From: JAWWPY01 sp963822825
GTDB taxonomy: Bacteria > Actinomycetota > Actinomycetes > Streptosporangiales > Streptosporangiaceae
Length of the DNA: 64,000 bases
Direction of reading: 5' to 3'
Assembly (NCBI GenBank): GCA_963822825.1
Contig: CAWGIW010000001.1
Coordinates: 1-64,000, forward strand
Position 1 is the stretch's first letter. The number at the start of each line of letters is the position of its first letter. This document shows, one piece after another, positions 17,720 through 28,580 of this stretch. The position numbers and the translations under genes are program-made. The notes below the pieces were generated by a model that was given only the letters and a program-made list of their open reading frames with translations, had not been told where the DNA came from and did no database searches.

Positions 17720-18915
17720 ATGGGTTTGGTCCTGTCGGATGGCGGCGCGGCGAGCCACGCGCGGATCTGCTCACCGTGCTCATCGAGCGCGGGCGGGGGC
17801 AGCGGGTAGCTCGGCGGGGTGGCGGAGAACGTGATCGGATTGCGGATCGAGGGCATCCCGGCCTCGCCCTCCCCCGCGATGATCACCGGGTCCAAGCCGA
17901 GTTCGTCGGCGACGGCGATCCCTCCGTCCACCGTGTTGATGGGGCCGCACGGCACGCCGGCCGCGTTCAGCGCGCTGAACCACTCGCCGGCTGGGCGCCG
18001 GGTGAGCTGCTTGGCCAGCAGCGGGCGCAACTGCTCGCGGTTGGCCGTCCGCCCCTGATTGGTGGCGAAACGGGGATCGCCGGCCAGTCCCGGCACCCCC
18101 AGGACCTCGCACAGCCGGCCGAACTGGGCGTCGTTCCCGGCGGCCACGACGAGTTCGCCGTCGGCGGTGGGCAGCGGCTCGTACGGGAACAGGCTGGGAT
18201 GCGAGTTGCCCATCCGGAACGGGACCACTCCGCCGGCCGCGTAGGCGCTCGTCTGGTTCACCATGCCGGACATGGCCGAGGACAGCAGGCTGACCTCGAT
18301 GTGCTGGCCCTGGCCGGTGCTGGCCCGGTGGTGCAGCGCGGCCAGGATGCCCAAGGCCGCGTGCAGGCCCGCGATCACGTCGAACACCGCGATGCCGGCC
18401 CGTTGCGGCGGCCCGTCCGCCTCGCCGGTGAGGCTCATCAGACCGGAAATGGCCTGCACGATCATGTCGTACCCGGGCAGAGCCGCGCCGGCACCGGTGC
18501 CGAAGCCGCTGATGGACGCGTAGAGGACGGCCGGGTTGCCGCCGCTGACCGTCTCGTAGTCCAGGCCGAACCGGCGCAGGCCGCCCGGCTTGAAGTTCTC
18601 CACGAAGATGTCGGCGCGGCGGGCCAGTTCCCGCGCCGCCGCGTTGTCGGCCTCATCATTCAGGTCCAGCGCGACGGAACGCTTGTTCCGGTTGATGGCC
18701 AGGTAATACGTGGACACGCCGGCGCGGGTCGGCGGGACCCAGTTGCGTGTGTCGTCCCCCGCCGGGCTCTCCACCTTGATCACGTCGGCGCCCAGGTCGG
18801 CCAGCAGCATCGTGCAGTAGGGGCCGGCCAGGACCCGGGAGAAGTCCGCCACCAGCAACCCGGACAGCGGCCCGGGCTCGCTTACGGACCCATTTTCCAT
18901 GATCACGGTAGTCAT
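17716..18915 (-). CDS. CaiB/BaiF (class III) CoA-transferase
   Basis: A 399-residue protein with hallmark N-terminal segments (LLVADFSRVLAGPYCTMLLA, DLGADVIKVE near residues 43-52, and FVENFKPGGLRRFGLDYETV) and the interlocked-dimer C-terminal half. Family enzymes move CoA between carboxylic acids. Co-translation with citryl-CoA lyase suggests activation of a citrate-like or branched dicarboxylic acid. The exact acid is not deducible. Confidence 0.9.
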   Translation of the reverse strand: MTTVIMENGSVSEPGPLSGLLVADFSRVLAGPYCTMLLADLGADVIKVESPAGDDTRNWVPPTRAGVSTYYLAINRNKRSVALDLNDEADNAAARELARRADIFVENFKPGGLRRFGLDYETVSGGNPAVLYASISGFGTGAGAALPGYDMIVQAISGLMSLTGEADGPPQRAGIAVFDVIAGLHAALGILAALHHRASTGQGQHIEVSLLSSAMSGMVNQTSAYAAGGVVPFRMGNSHPSLFPYEPLPTADGELVVAAGNDAQFGRLCEVLGVPGLAGDPRFATNQGRTANREQLRPLLAKQLTRRPAGEWFSALNAAGVPCGPINTVDGGIAVADELGLDPVIIAGEGEAGMPSIRNPITFSATPPSYPLPPPALDEHGEQIRAWLAAPPSDRTKPI

Positions 18916-19101
18916 TTAGTAGGTTAAGCCTCTGACCTGGGAAAACACGCTCACCATCAAGACCCGGCGCTCCATCGTAACCATCATGGCCAGGCATGCC
19001 ACCGCCGCGGGCATCGAGCCGTCGGCGGTAACGAGGCAATGGCTCCAGAAGTACACGCTCGCCCCGCTGAGGGCGCGGATGACCGAACATCCTCGGCTGG
19101 G

Positions 19102-19425
19102 CTAGGTTGTGACTCGCGACGCCTTGACCCCGACGTGGTCCCCCAATGAAGCTCGGGTAACTGTCCAGCGGTCTTGACGCTTATGTGCCAAAAGAGGTTG
19201 AACAGATTCACGCTCGGCCGTCGTCGCTGGCTCGCCCAAGTCCACAGCACTGATAACCCGTATCTCGGACCCGAGCCCGAGCACAACGTCAAGTTCGCCC
19301 TCAGTAAGAGGCCTGTCACGCACTGCCACCGCGCTAAGAACCTCGCCGTACAGCTCGATCTCATCAAGTGCAACGCGATCGGGGACGCGAAGATCGAGGC
19401 ACTCGCGCATCGCGCTCACCTCCAT
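19102..19425 (-). CDS. Small hypothetical protein of actinobacterial type
   Basis: From ATG 19,425 the frame reads MEVSAMRECLDLRVPDRVAL and EIELYGEVLSAVAVRDRPLT then EGELDVVLGLG, similar to short actinobacterial proteins of unknown function. The C-terminal half looks less natural and may be out of frame. There is no clear ribosome site. It lies between the CoA-transferase and the restriction genes. Confidence 0.3.
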   Translation of the reverse strand: MEVSAMRECLDLRVPDRVALDEIELYGEVLSAVAVRDRPLTEGELDVVLGLGSEIRVISAVDLGEPATTAERESVQPLLAHKRQDRWTVTRASLGDHVGVKASRVTT

Positions 19426-19603
19426 CGCCAAGCACATTCGCGGAAACCAGTCACAGACTACGACGCAACCCTCTGCCCGCGCATGACCCAATAGGGTCAT
19501 TTCGAGATCACTCTTAGGGATGATCCTCGCCTTCGCCGCTCGTGCTCGGCCGCACTTGCCCAGGCAGCACGCTGAGAGTACGGCCGTGCGCCACAGTGTG
19601 GGA

Positions 19604-20710
19604 TCAGTTAGAGATGAGCGAAGGGAATGGGGCAACAGTCAGCATCTCATCAATGTTGCTGACGGAGAAAACACGACCGTCACAATCGCGTATCACTGGG
19701 CCTAGCGTATCGCTGACACGTGTCCATCCGAGCCCGCCTAGTACGGCTAGGAGGGGGATACCGCCAAGACGCAAGGACTCATCGTGCAGGCGTTCAAACC
19801 GCAGAGCTTTGTCGCGTGCGGTTCCGCCATCATTAGCGCCTTTGCATTCCAGGAGCGCCCGAAGGCTATCTGTTCCGTCGTAGACTACGAAGTCCGGGGC
19901 AGGCTGCACGGTAACTTCGAACCGTGCTGTAATTTCCGCCTGGTCATGTGAGCCTGTACGGATGTACCGGATACCGTTCGTCTTGAACAGCGCTTCGACC
20001 ACGTCTTCTATGAGATTCCCTCGTAGCTCGGATTGGGCATTGAGCAATTGGCCGAATGCGCCACCGTAGTGCCGCTGATGCAAGAAAAGCTCATAAGGAA
20101 TCCCACCTGCTGCATACTGCCGAACAGTTTCCCATCCATTTATCGTATCGGGCTTCTGCTGCTTTGACCTTAGGTTCCCGGGCGGATCGCCAAACAACGT
20201 GCCATACATGATCTGATCGATCGTCTCTGCAGCCAAGCGGGCTTGATCCGGGGAGGTTGCAGTACCAGACCGTTCCATTGAGTCCACTTTGCTTACTGAC
20301 AGGGGGCGAAGTTTGAGTGCCTGCCCTACGATTCTCGTCGATCCGGCGAATTCACCTCTTAATAGGCCAGTTATTACCCGCAATGGTAGCAGTATGATAG
20401 GCTGCGCCTGGATCGCTGCTGCCAGATTTTCAACCGTAACTCTGGTGAACCTTTCGGTCGCTTCCGCTGCCTTTGCGTAGGCGTTGGCGAAGTGGGGAAG
20501 CTCGTAGAAGTCATCAACAGGGACGTACGCGAAATCCGGTGCAAGGTGTGCCACGTACAACCTCCGGGCAATTTCCGCGTAGATTGCTGCGTGTTCGTCA
20601 GTGCCATGTTGACCTGGGATCTGTCGCACACGGTTAACCCGCTCATCCCAAGTGGCCGCATTCGCGATCCGCTCGATTGTATCTTCAATTCCTGGCATGA
20701 GGGTTGCCAA
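19604..20710 (-). CDS. Putative type II restriction endonuclease
   Basis: Up to 368 residues from TTG 20,710 (ATG at 20,698 is an alternative). The C-terminal half contains RGNLIEDVVEALFKTNGIRY, then PAPDFVVYDGTDSLRALLEC and KG, a PD-(D/E)XK nuclease core (D...ECK). The gene begins immediately after the methyltransferase stop, the classical layout of a type II pair. GC content is clearly lower than in the flanking genes, indicating horizontal acquisition. Specificity cannot be inferred. Confidence 0.75.
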   Translation of the reverse strand: MATLMPGIEDTIERIANAATWDERVNRVRQIPGQHGTDEHAAIYAEIARRLYVAHLAPDFAYVPVDDFYELPHFANAYAKAAEATERFTRVTVENLAAAIQAQPIILLPLRVITGLLRGEFAGSTRIVGQALKLRPLSVSKVDSMERSGTATSPDQARLAAETIDQIMYGTLFGDPPGNLRSKQQKPDTINGWETVRQYAAGGIPYELFLHQRHYGGAFGQLLNAQSELRGNLIEDVVEALFKTNGIRYIRTGSHDQAEITARFEVTVQPAPDFVVYDGTDSLRALLECKGANDGGTARDKALRFERLHDESLRLGGIPLLAVLGGLGWTRVSDTLGPVIRDCDGRVFSVSNIDEMLTVAPFPSLISN

Positions 20711-21637
20711 TCATGGGGCCAACTGGATCAGGACGGGTGTGTCGTCCGGTATATCGAGCTGGAGACGATTGTATCCGGCTGAAACAAAGTTCTTATGGAT
20801 GTCAAGGCCGCCAGCACGACGTCCGAGGCGGCGTCCTACCACTGCTGTGGTGCCCGATCCGGCAAAGGGATCTAGGACAACACTGTTTACTGGCGAACAT
20901 GCCTTGATGAAGAACTCCGCCAGGCCCTCAGGCATCGCAGCCGTGTGACCGCCAGCTCCCCGATGCTGGTTGTAAGTCTGTGGAACGGAGACAACGTTGC
21001 CGGGGTCTGCCCCGCCATGTAGGTAAGTCTTTGTACGGTCACGGCCGAAACCCGCCTCGGTATTCCGCCGCCCCAATCTGTCTAGCTTGCGGCGTTCAAT
21101 TTCATTGAGTGTCGTGCGGTACGGCACGCGGATAGCGTCTAGGTCGAAGTATGGTTTGGGTCCCTTGGCGAAGGCATAGACATACTCGAAGCTGTCTTTC
21201 GTGCGAGGGCCGAATCTACCTGGGACCCCGTTAGGTTTCGACCATATGTAAGTCTCAAGCCAGCGCCATCCTTGTTGCTGCAGCGCGAGCACGAGCTGAT
21301 ACACATAAGGATGTCGCTGTCCACGGAGAGGCCCGCTATTTGCAACACGATTCTTGATGTTAAGGACCAGCCACCCACTCTGCCTAGTGGCTCTGAACAT
21401 CTCTTTTCCGAAGGGCAAGAACCAGTCCACGTAGCGATCAGGGTGAATCCGGCTATAGGCCCGGGCATCAGCATAGGGCGGGCTGGTGAACCAGAGATCA
21501 ACAGACGCCTCTGGGAGCACAGTAAGCCACTCTGCGCTGTCGCCCCAGGTCATGCCCTGGTCAACCAGCCTGTTTAGGGCCTCGTCCCCTCGAACGCCCG
21601 GGCCTGGCGGCATCAACGGCACCGTATGCATCCCCAT
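20711..21637 (-). CDS. DNA methyltransferase, beta class (TSPPY), probably N4-cytosine
   Basis: 308 residues from ATG 21,637. The catalytic motif VDLWFTSPPYADARAYSRIH comes first and the SAM-binding motif VVLDPFAGSGTTAVVGRR lies near the C-terminus, defining the beta permutation. The SPPY form is typical of m4C enzymes, although some make m6A. It should protect host DNA from the adjacent nuclease. The open frame extends upstream to 22,060 but that part lacks homology-like sequence, so the shorter start is chosen. Confidence 0.88.
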   Translation of the reverse strand: MGMHTVPLMPPGPGVRGDEALNRLVDQGMTWGDSAEWLTVLPEASVDLWFTSPPYADARAYSRIHPDRYVDWFLPFGKEMFRATRQSGWLVLNIKNRVANSGPLRGQRHPYVYQLVLALQQQGWRWLETYIWSKPNGVPGRFGPRTKDSFEYVYAFAKGPKPYFDLDAIRVPYRTTLNEIERRKLDRLGRRNTEAGFGRDRTKTYLHGGADPGNVVSVPQTYNQHRGAGGHTAAMPEGLAEFFIKACSPVNSVVLDPFAGSGTTAVVGRRLGRRAGGLDIHKNFVSAGYNRLQLDIPDDTPVLIQLAP

Positions 21638-22023
21638 CTCACGGGATAGTAGTGGTATCGGGTGACATTGCGTGCCCGCCACACCGGCGGCGTCCGAGCA
21701 GCCGTAGGTGGTCGCCGCCGCGAACTGGGCAGATTTATGCGGTGCGCTGACCTGCACATAACCGGCGATGCTGCTGACCATCGGCGGCCGGGCCGTTCCC
21801 CTGGATCCGGCCCGCGGGTCCATCGGTTCGATGACACGATTTGTGGCCCGTGGCCCGGCCAGGGTTGTCCGGCTGACCTGACCCAGGTGGCCTCGGGAGT
21901 GCCCGCAGGGCATCCCGAAAGGCAACGAGCCTATGCGCTTCACCTCGGATACGATCGCCGATGGCGTCTCGGAACGCCTCTTCATCCTCGGCGAAACAGG
22001 CCCCAGGCGCGTGAGAGGTACGA
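21638..22023. other. Divergent intergenic region between restriction-modification and acyl-CoA dehydrogenase genes
   Basis: No gene is recognised. It should hold the promoter of the methyltransferase operon and that of the divergent gene at 22,024. The - strand frame stays open by chance of GC-rich codon bias. Confidence 0.35.
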
Positions 22024-23082
22024 GTGGACGACCCGGCTGACCAAGCTCCCGGCGATACATCCGCCATCCTGGACCGAGCCCGCCGGCTGGCCGCGGACGT
22101 GCTGGTGCCCGCCGCGATGACCGTGGAGTCCAGCCAGCAGATTCCCCCGGACCACTTCGACCTGCTCGCCGCGCAGGGGTTCTACGGCCTGGCCGGGCCG
22201 CGCGAATACGGTGGGCTGGACGTGGATTTCCCCACCGGATGCCGGGTCATCGAGGTACTGGCGGGCGCGTGCCTGTTGACCACGTTCGTGTGGATGCAGC
22301 ATCACGGCGCGGTGCTGGCCGCGGCGGGCACGACAAACAGCCGGCTACGCCAGGAATGGCTGGAACCGCTCTGCGCCGGGCGGCGCCGGGCAGGCGTGGC
22401 ATTGGCAGGCACCCTTCCCGGTCCGCCTCTGCTGCGAGCGCGCTCGGTAGCCGGTGGCTACGTGTTTGACGGGGTTTCCCCGTGGGTGACCGGCTGGGGG
22501 CACATCGACACCCTCCATACCGCCGCTCGGGACGAGCAGGACACCATCGTCTGGGCCCTGCTGGACGCGGAGCCCGGCGCGACGCTTTCCGTGGAACCGC
22601 TTCACATGGTGGCGGTCATGGCCAGCTCCACGGTCCGGGCCAGCTTCAGCGGGCACTTCGTCCCCGCCGAGCGGGTCACCGGCATCATGCCCTGGAGCGA
22701 GTGGCGCCGTCGCGACGCGGGTGGCTTGCGGGCCAACGGCTCGCTGGCCCTCGGAATCGCCGCGCGCTGCGGCGAGCTGATCGGTCCCGGCCCGCTCGAC
22801 GAGGAACTGGTGAGCTGCCGGGCGGCTCTCGATGACGCTACGCCGGAAGCGATGCCCGCCGCCCGGGCCGCCGCATCCGAGCTGGCCATGCGGGCCACCG
22901 CGGCGCTCGTCGTTCACCGGGGCGCCGCGGCCATCCTCATCGATCAAGACGCCCAGCGGCTCGCCCGGGAAGCCCTTTTCCTGCTGGTCTTCGGATCCCG
23001 GCCGACCATCAAGGCCTGCCTCGGCCGCCTGCTGAGCGCGCCGGTCACTGACCGGCTGACACCCGCCCCGCCCACTCTTTAG
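22024..23082 (+). CDS. Acyl-CoA dehydrogenase family protein
   Basis: 352 residues from GTG. The N-terminal domain has DHFDLLAAQGFYGLAGPREY and GGLDVDFPTG; the middle beta domain has GGYVFDGVSPWVTGWGHIDT. The C-terminal helical domain is shorter and less conserved than in classical enzymes and the usual catalytic glutamate region is not obvious. FAD-dependent oxidation or a related hydroxylation is plausible. The neighbours offer no pathway. Confidence 0.75.
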   Translation: MDDPADQAPGDTSAILDRARRLAADVLVPAAMTVESSQQIPPDHFDLLAAQGFYGLAGPREYGGLDVDFPTGCRVIEVLAGACLLTTFVWMQHHGAVLAAAGTTNSRLRQEWLEPLCAGRRRAGVALAGTLPGPPLLRARSVAGGYVFDGVSPWVTGWGHIDTLHTAARDEQDTIVWALLDAEPGATLSVEPLHMVAVMASSTVRASFSGHFVPAERVTGIMPWSEWRRRDAGGLRANGSLALGIAARCGELIGPGPLDEELVSCRAALDDATPEAMPAARAAASELAMRATAALVVHRGAAAILIDQDAQRLAREALFLLVFGSRPTIKACLGRLLSAPVTDRLTPAPPTL

Positions 23083-23199
23083 CCCCTCGAAGCCGGTTGA
23101 GCCGCCGACGCCACAGCACTGTGCATGGTGCGGCGGGCCGCGGGGAGCCACCACGCGGGCCGAGAGGCCATGCGGGCGACGGCACCGGTATCTCGGATG

Positions 23200-24936
23200 T
23201 CAGTCGCCGGGGCCGACGAAGACGTCGCCCCCACCAAAGCGTGGGACCCCACCAAAGCCGGGGCCACCGCCCGGGCCGGGGAACTGGTTGGTCAGGTTAT
23301 TGGTGGGCAGGGGCTTGCTCAGATCGGCCAGCACTACCTGCTGACCGACCTTGAGGCCGGAGGTGATCCGCGTCATCACCGGCCCCCTGGTCCCGACCGT
23401 GACCGGGGTGACCTGAGTCTTGCCCCCGGCGTACACGGTGACGGTGGCGTGGGCTCCGGAGCTGTGCACGGCCGAGGTGGGCACGCTGACCCCGCGGCCC
23501 TCGGCCGTGGTGATGGTGACGTTGGCGTAGCCCCCGTCCTGCAGGCCGGAGGGCGGCCCGGTCAGGCCGATCGTGACGGCGTAGGTCGTCGGCGATCCGG
23601 TCGTGGCCGGCATCAGCCCGATCGAGGCCACCGAGCCGGTGAGCGGGCCGCTCATCCCGTCTGGCTGGACGCTCGCCTGCTGCCCGACCTTGAGCTCCGG
23701 GAGGTCGGCCACCGGGACCGTGGTCACCACCTGGTAACTGTCCAGCCCGGCCACCACGAACGCGGTGCTGCCGGCGCTGGCGCTGGCGCCCGGGGTGACG
23801 CTGACCGTGAGCACGGTGCCGTCGATCGGGCTGACCACCGTGGCGTCCGCGAGATTCTGCTGGGCGACGGTGACCTGCGCCGCCGCCGCGTCGGCCGAGG
23901 CCTGGTCGGCGGCCAGCTGGGCCGCACTGACCGGCCCGCCACCGCCGCTGCCACTGCCGCCGCCACTGCCACCGCCGCCGCCACCGCCACCGCCACTGCC
24001 ACTGCCGCCACTGCCGCCACTGCTCCCGCTGCGACCGGCGCCGTCGCCGCTTCCGCTGCTCCCGGTGCTGCTGCCACCGCCGAGGGACCCCACGGCGCTG
24101 GAGAGCGCCTGGCTGAGCGCGGTGAGCTGCCGGGACAATGCCTGTTGCGCCTTCAGCACGGTGGTCTCGGCGTCCAGCACCCGCTGCGTGGCGACGGCGC
24201 AGGCGGCCGTCGGCGCGGGGGCTGGCGCCGGGTGGGTGGTCCCGGTGGCCGCCGAGGCCGCAGTCACGGTCTCGGTGGCCGTCCACGTGGTCGGCGCCGC
24301 CGTGGTGGTGGCCGTCGGCGTCGTGGTGGGCGTTGACGTCGTGGTGGGCGTGGGTGTCGTGGTGGGTGTGGGTGATGGGGCACAGGCTTGCTTGGCCTGG
24401 CCGAGAGCGGTCCTGGCCTGCGCCAGCGCGCCGTCGGCTTGGCGCTGGGTGGTCAGGACGGCCTGCTGCAGCGGCCGCAGTGACGCGGCCGGCCGTGACG
24501 ATGCGGCCGGCCGCGGCGCCGGGGCCGGCGGCGACGCCGGGGAGGTGGCCGGCGCCGCCGCGGCGGTGTTCTGGCCCGCCATGTCGTTGTTGACCCGGAG
24601 GTTCGCGTTCGCCAGAGCGGACTGCGCGGCGGTGAGGTCGGCCTCGAGCGACGTGGTGTCGAGCAAGCCGAGCGTCTGCCCGGCGGTGACATGCTGGCCG
24701 GGCTTCACCGCGACGGCCGCCACCGGGCCGCTGACCGAAAAGGCGACGTCGGCCTGGCGCACCGGCACGAGCGTGCCGACCACGTGCTGGGCCGCCGTGA
24801 CCTCCGCCGAGGTGACGCTGGCCAGCCGGTAAGCCGGGCTGGCCGAGGATATCGCGGCATAGGCCGTTCCGGCACCACCGACGGCGACGAGACCGGTGAT
24901 GCTGAGCGTGGCGATCCGCCGGAACCGCTTACCCAT
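23200..24936 (-). CDS. HlyD/MacA-type membrane-fusion adaptor with Gly/Ser linker
   Basis: 578 residues. There is an N-terminal membrane segment, a lipoyl-type half motif VKPGQHVTAGQTLGLLDTTS near residue 80, then a long insert rich in Thr/Pro (about 190-235) and Gly/Ser (about 285-325) where adaptors have their alpha hairpin, and a second lipoyl half (DATVVSPIDGTVLTVSVTPG) and beta-barrel domains. It is the last gene of an operon with a permease, an ATPase and another adaptor. It would bridge the MacB-like exporter to the cell envelope. Confidence 0.8.
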   Translation of the reverse strand: MGKRFRRIATLSITGLVAVGGAGTAYAAISSASPAYRLASVTSAEVTAAQHVVGTLVPVRQADVAFSVSGPVAAVAVKPGQHVTAGQTLGLLDTTSLEADLTAAQSALANANLRVNNDMAGQNTAAAAPATSPASPPAPAPRPAASSRPAASLRPLQQAVLTTQRQADGALAQARTALGQAKQACAPSPTPTTTPTPTTTSTPTTTPTATTTAAPTTWTATETVTAASAATGTTHPAPAPAPTAACAVATQRVLDAETTVLKAQQALSRQLTALSQALSSAVGSLGGGSSTGSSGSGDGAGRSGSSGGSGGSGSGGGGGGGGGSGGGSGSGGGGPVSAAQLAADQASADAAAAQVTVAQQNLADATVVSPIDGTVLTVSVTPGASASAGSTAFVVAGLDSYQVVTTVPVADLPELKVGQQASVQPDGMSGPLTGSVASIGLMPATTGSPTTYAVTIGLTGPPSGLQDGGYANVTITTAEGRGVSVPTSAVHSSGAHATVTVYAGGKTQVTPVTVGTRGPVMTRITSGLKVGQQVVLADLSKPLPTNNLTNQFPGPGGGPGFGGVPRFGGGDVFVGPGD

Positions 24937-24966
24937 TCGCGTTCTCCTCTTCCGCTGCGCTGTGCG

Positions 24967-26196
24967 TCATTCGCTGCGCAGTGCGTCGATCGGGGCGAGC
25001 CGCGCGGCCCGGCTGGCCGGGTAGACGCCGAAGACGAGGCCGATGACGACGGCGACGAGCGATCGAGCCGGCGGTGGCGGCCGGCGAGATGGCGATGGCG
25101 TTGGAGATCAGGTGGGGCAGGATGACCGCGCCGGCCAGGCCGACGGCCGCGCCGAGCACCCCGCCGGCCAGGCCCAGCAGCGAGGCCTCGACGAGGAACT
25201 GCCGCCGGATCACCCGGGGGGTGGCGCCGAGCGCCTTGCGCAGGCCGATCTCGCGGATCCGCTCGGTGACCGAGACCAGCATGATGTTCATGACGCCGAT
25301 GCCGCCGACCAGCAGGGAGAGCGCGGCGATCCCGGCCAGCAGCACGGTCAGCGTCTTGTTCACCGAGGTGGCGGTGGACAGCAGCGACTGCTGGCTGTTG
25401 ATGGTGAAGTCGGGGCTGGCCGCGCTGACCCCGTGCAGGTTGAGCAGCAGCGCGTCCGCTTCCTGGTAGGCCGCGGACAGGGTGCCTGGCGAGGTGGCCT
25501 CGACGTAGATCGTGTCCACCGAGGTCCGGGAGGCGCCGCCGATCTGCTGGGCGAGCGTGGGCAGCGGGACGAGCGCCTGGTCGTCCTCGTTGGTGGCGCT
25601 GGAGGATGAGCCCGCCGACGTCAGCACGCCGACGACCTGCAGCGGCAGGCCGTTGACGTTGACGGTCTGGCCGAGCGGGTCGCCGCCGCCCGAAAAGCTT
25701 GCTCGCCGTGGTCGGGACCAAGGACGGTGACGTCGGCCACGTTCTTCTCGTCGGCCGCGGTCAGGAACCGGCCCTCGGCGACCGTGCGGGCGCGGGCCTT
25801 CAGCCAGCCCGGGGTGGTGCCCACCACGGTGGTGGTCCAGTTCGCGGTGCCGGCGGTCAGGGTCTGCGGGGCCTGGGATATCGGGGCGACCGCGGCGATG
25901 TCCGGAGCGGCGGCCTTGGAGGCCAGCGCGCCGGCGTCCGCCGTGGTGAGCGTGCGCCGCGGAACCTAGGGGGCCGTTGACCCCGCCAGCGCTCGCCGCG
26001 CTGCCCGGGGTGATGATCAGCAGGTTCGTGCCCAGCGCGTTGATCTGGGCCCGGATCTGCGCGGAGGCGCCCTCGCCGAACCCGACGGTGAGGATCACCG
26101 CGGCGATCCCGATCAGGATGCCGAGCATGGTCAGCCCGGACCGGAGCCGGTGCGCGCGGACGGCGCTCAGCCCGGTCCGCAGGGTCTCCCGCCAGT

Positions 26197-26200
<4 letters not shown>
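24967..26200 (-). pseudogene. MacB-like ABC transporter permease, frameshifted
   Basis: The N-terminus MNWRETLRTGLSAVRAHRLR and a membrane segment (LTMLGILIGIAAVILTVGFG) are in one frame to about 25,970. A second frame carries TADAGALASKAAAPDIAAVA and TTVVGTTPGWLKARARTVAE. A third covers GQTVNVNGLPLQVVGVLTSA and the FtsX core IGVMNIMLVSVTERIREIGL to about 25,065, after which a fourth shift gives YPASRAARLAPIDALRSE and a stop at 24,967. All expected MacB parts are present, so this is one gene with several one-base errors or lesions. The start overlaps the ATPase stop. Confidence 0.8.
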
Positions 26201-26892
<692 letters not shown>

Positions 26893-26895
26893 CGG

Positions 26896-28308
26896 TCAGC
26901 CGCCCGGACCGAAGCCAGGGGCACGGCGGATTATTACGCCGCCGCCCGGGCCGACGAAGACGACCTTGCCGTTCTGGGGATTGCCGGCCCCCCCGGGCCC
27001 GGGGCTAAACCGCTGGATCTCCACGACTACCCGCTCGCCCGCGGTCAGCCCACTGGTGATCTGGGTCAGCCCGTTGGCGGTGAGCCCGGTGGTGACGTCC
27101 TTCGCGACCTGGTGGCCACCCACCATCGTGTCCACCACGGTCTTGCCGCCCGACATGCGGACCGCGGCGGCCGGCACGGCGAGGACGTCAGTGAGCTGGT
27201 GGTAAACGATCGAGACGGTCGCCGAGGCCCCCGCGTACAGGCCGGATGGGGTGCCGGTGACATCGATCACCACCGGGAAGGTGGCGACACCGGAACTGGT
27301 GTTGGCGATGAGGCCGATCGAGGCGACCGTGCCGGCGACCGGGCCGGCCGCACCCTCGGTGGTGATCACCGCCTGGTCGCCGGTCTTGATCTCGCCGACC
27401 ACGGTGGCGTTGACACTAGCGTTGATCACGTCATTGGCGCTGACCACCGTGATCGACGAGGTAGAACTGCCCGAGCCGGTGCCGCCTGAGCCGATGCCGC
27501 CTGAGCCGGTGCCGCCTGAGCCGGTGCCGCCCGAGCCGCCGCCGCTCCCCCCGCCACCGCTGCCCTCAGCGCCGGATCCTCCGCCGCCGGACCCACCGCC
27601 TCCGCCCCCGCCGCCCGCCAGCGGGCCGGCGGTGATCCCGACCGCGGTAACGATGCCGTCGATCGGGGAGGTGAGCGTGGCCCCGCTGAGGGCGGCGTTG
27701 GCGCTGTCCACCTGGGACTGGGCGGTGCTGACGGACGCCTGGTCGGCGGCCAGCTGGGCGCTGGACGCGCCGCTGGCCTGATCCTGGGAGAGTTGGGACC
27801 GGGCGCCAGCCAGACTGGCCACCGCCTGGGCGGCCTGGGCCTTGAGCGTGGGGGAATCCATGGTGGCCAGGATCTCGCCCTTGGTCACCGACAGCCCGAC
27901 CGTCGCGTCGACCGCGGTGACCTGACCGGACGCGCCGAAGCTGAGCGTCGCGGTCGCCGCGGGCGCGATGGTGCCGGTGGAGGAGAGCGTCTGGCGCATG
28001 GTGGTCCTGACCACGGGGGACACGAAGGACGACGGGGCGGCCGACGCGGTGGACCGGGTGCCGGCCCAGGCGCCGAGCGCCGCGCCAGCCACGACGACGA
28101 TCGCGGCTGGCAGCGCGATCCGGGGCCTGGAGACGAGGCGGCGAAAAAGGGAGAAAAAATTCCTCCGGCGCGGCGCCTTCTGGTGAGTCGCCGAGCCGGC
28201 CGCGGTGGCCGCGTCGGCGCCCCCGCGTCCCGCCAGGAGGACATCGATGCCGGTCAGTACGCCCGTCCGTTGCTTACGGCCGCGGCGGCTGCCGGTTTCG
28301 TTGCTCAT
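26896..28308 (-). CDS. HlyD-family efflux adaptor with Gly/Ser-rich linker
   Basis: 470 residues from ATG 28,308 (MSNETGSRRGRKQRTGVLTG). There is one membrane segment (RIALPAAIVVVAGAALGAWA) at about residues 70-90, a lipoyl-type half (VGLSVTKGEILATMDSPTLK), a short helical segment, a Gly/Ser repeat stretch of about 70 residues, and a C-terminal beta-barrel domain. It opens the operon adaptor-ATPase-permease-adaptor. Start choice: the longer open frame to 28,518 lies in unconserved sequence. Confidence 0.82.
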   Translation of the reverse strand: MSNETGSRRGRKQRTGVLTGIDVLLAGRGGADAATAAGSATHQKAPRRRNFFSLFRRLVSRPRIALPAAIVVVAGAALGAWAGTRSTASAAPSSFVSPVVRTTMRQTLSSTGTIAPAATATLSFGASGQVTAVDATVGLSVTKGEILATMDSPTLKAQAAQAVASLAGARSQLSQDQASGASSAQLAADQASVSTAQSQVDSANAALSGATLTSPIDGIVTAVGITAGPLAGGGGGGGGSGGGGSGAEGSGGGGSGGGSGGTGSGGTGSGGIGSGGTGSGSSTSSITVVSANDVINASVNATVVGEIKTGDQAVITTEGAAGPVAGTVASIGLIANTSSGVATFPVVIDVTGTPSGLYAGASATVSIVYHQLTDVLAVPAAAVRMSGGKTVVDTMVGGHQVAKDVTTGLTANGLTQITSGLTAGERVVVEIQRFSPGPGGAGNPQNGKVVFVGPGGGVIIRRAPGFGPGG

Positions 28309-28580
28309 GTTTATGTATTGCCTCGCCGGCCGGACCCGTTCCCTGGACGCGAACCACGGCGGGACCTGGTGTGCCTGGGCCAGATCCGCGCCGCATCGAG
28401 CACGATGGAACGGGTCCGGCTCGCGACACAGCACGTAGGCATGGAGAGCGAACAGTCGATGGATCTGGCCAGATGGGCTGCCCATGGATGCTCTAGTGCG
28501 GATCAGCGCGGTGACCAAGCGCCGCTACGGCCGTATTCTCGTTCCGGGAACGGATTCGGGCCCAGAGACAATACATAGGC
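28309..28580. promoter_or_regulatory. Divergent promoter region between exporter operon and ECF sigma gene
   Basis: It contains two similar segments, TAGGCATGGAGAGCGAACAG near 28,435 and TAGGCATGGAGGGTGAACGG near 28,575, the second spanning the sigma-factor start codon. The upstream copy begins a short open frame of about 45 codons that ends just before the sigma gene; this may be a remnant of a duplicated start region. No sigma-type promoter could be assigned with confidence. Confidence 0.35.

Noticed and set aside
19102..19635. 177-codon - strand frame as a full gene
   Set aside because: The first 70 codons up to 19,425 are unlike natural protein; only the shorter part from the ATG at 19,425 looks plausible.
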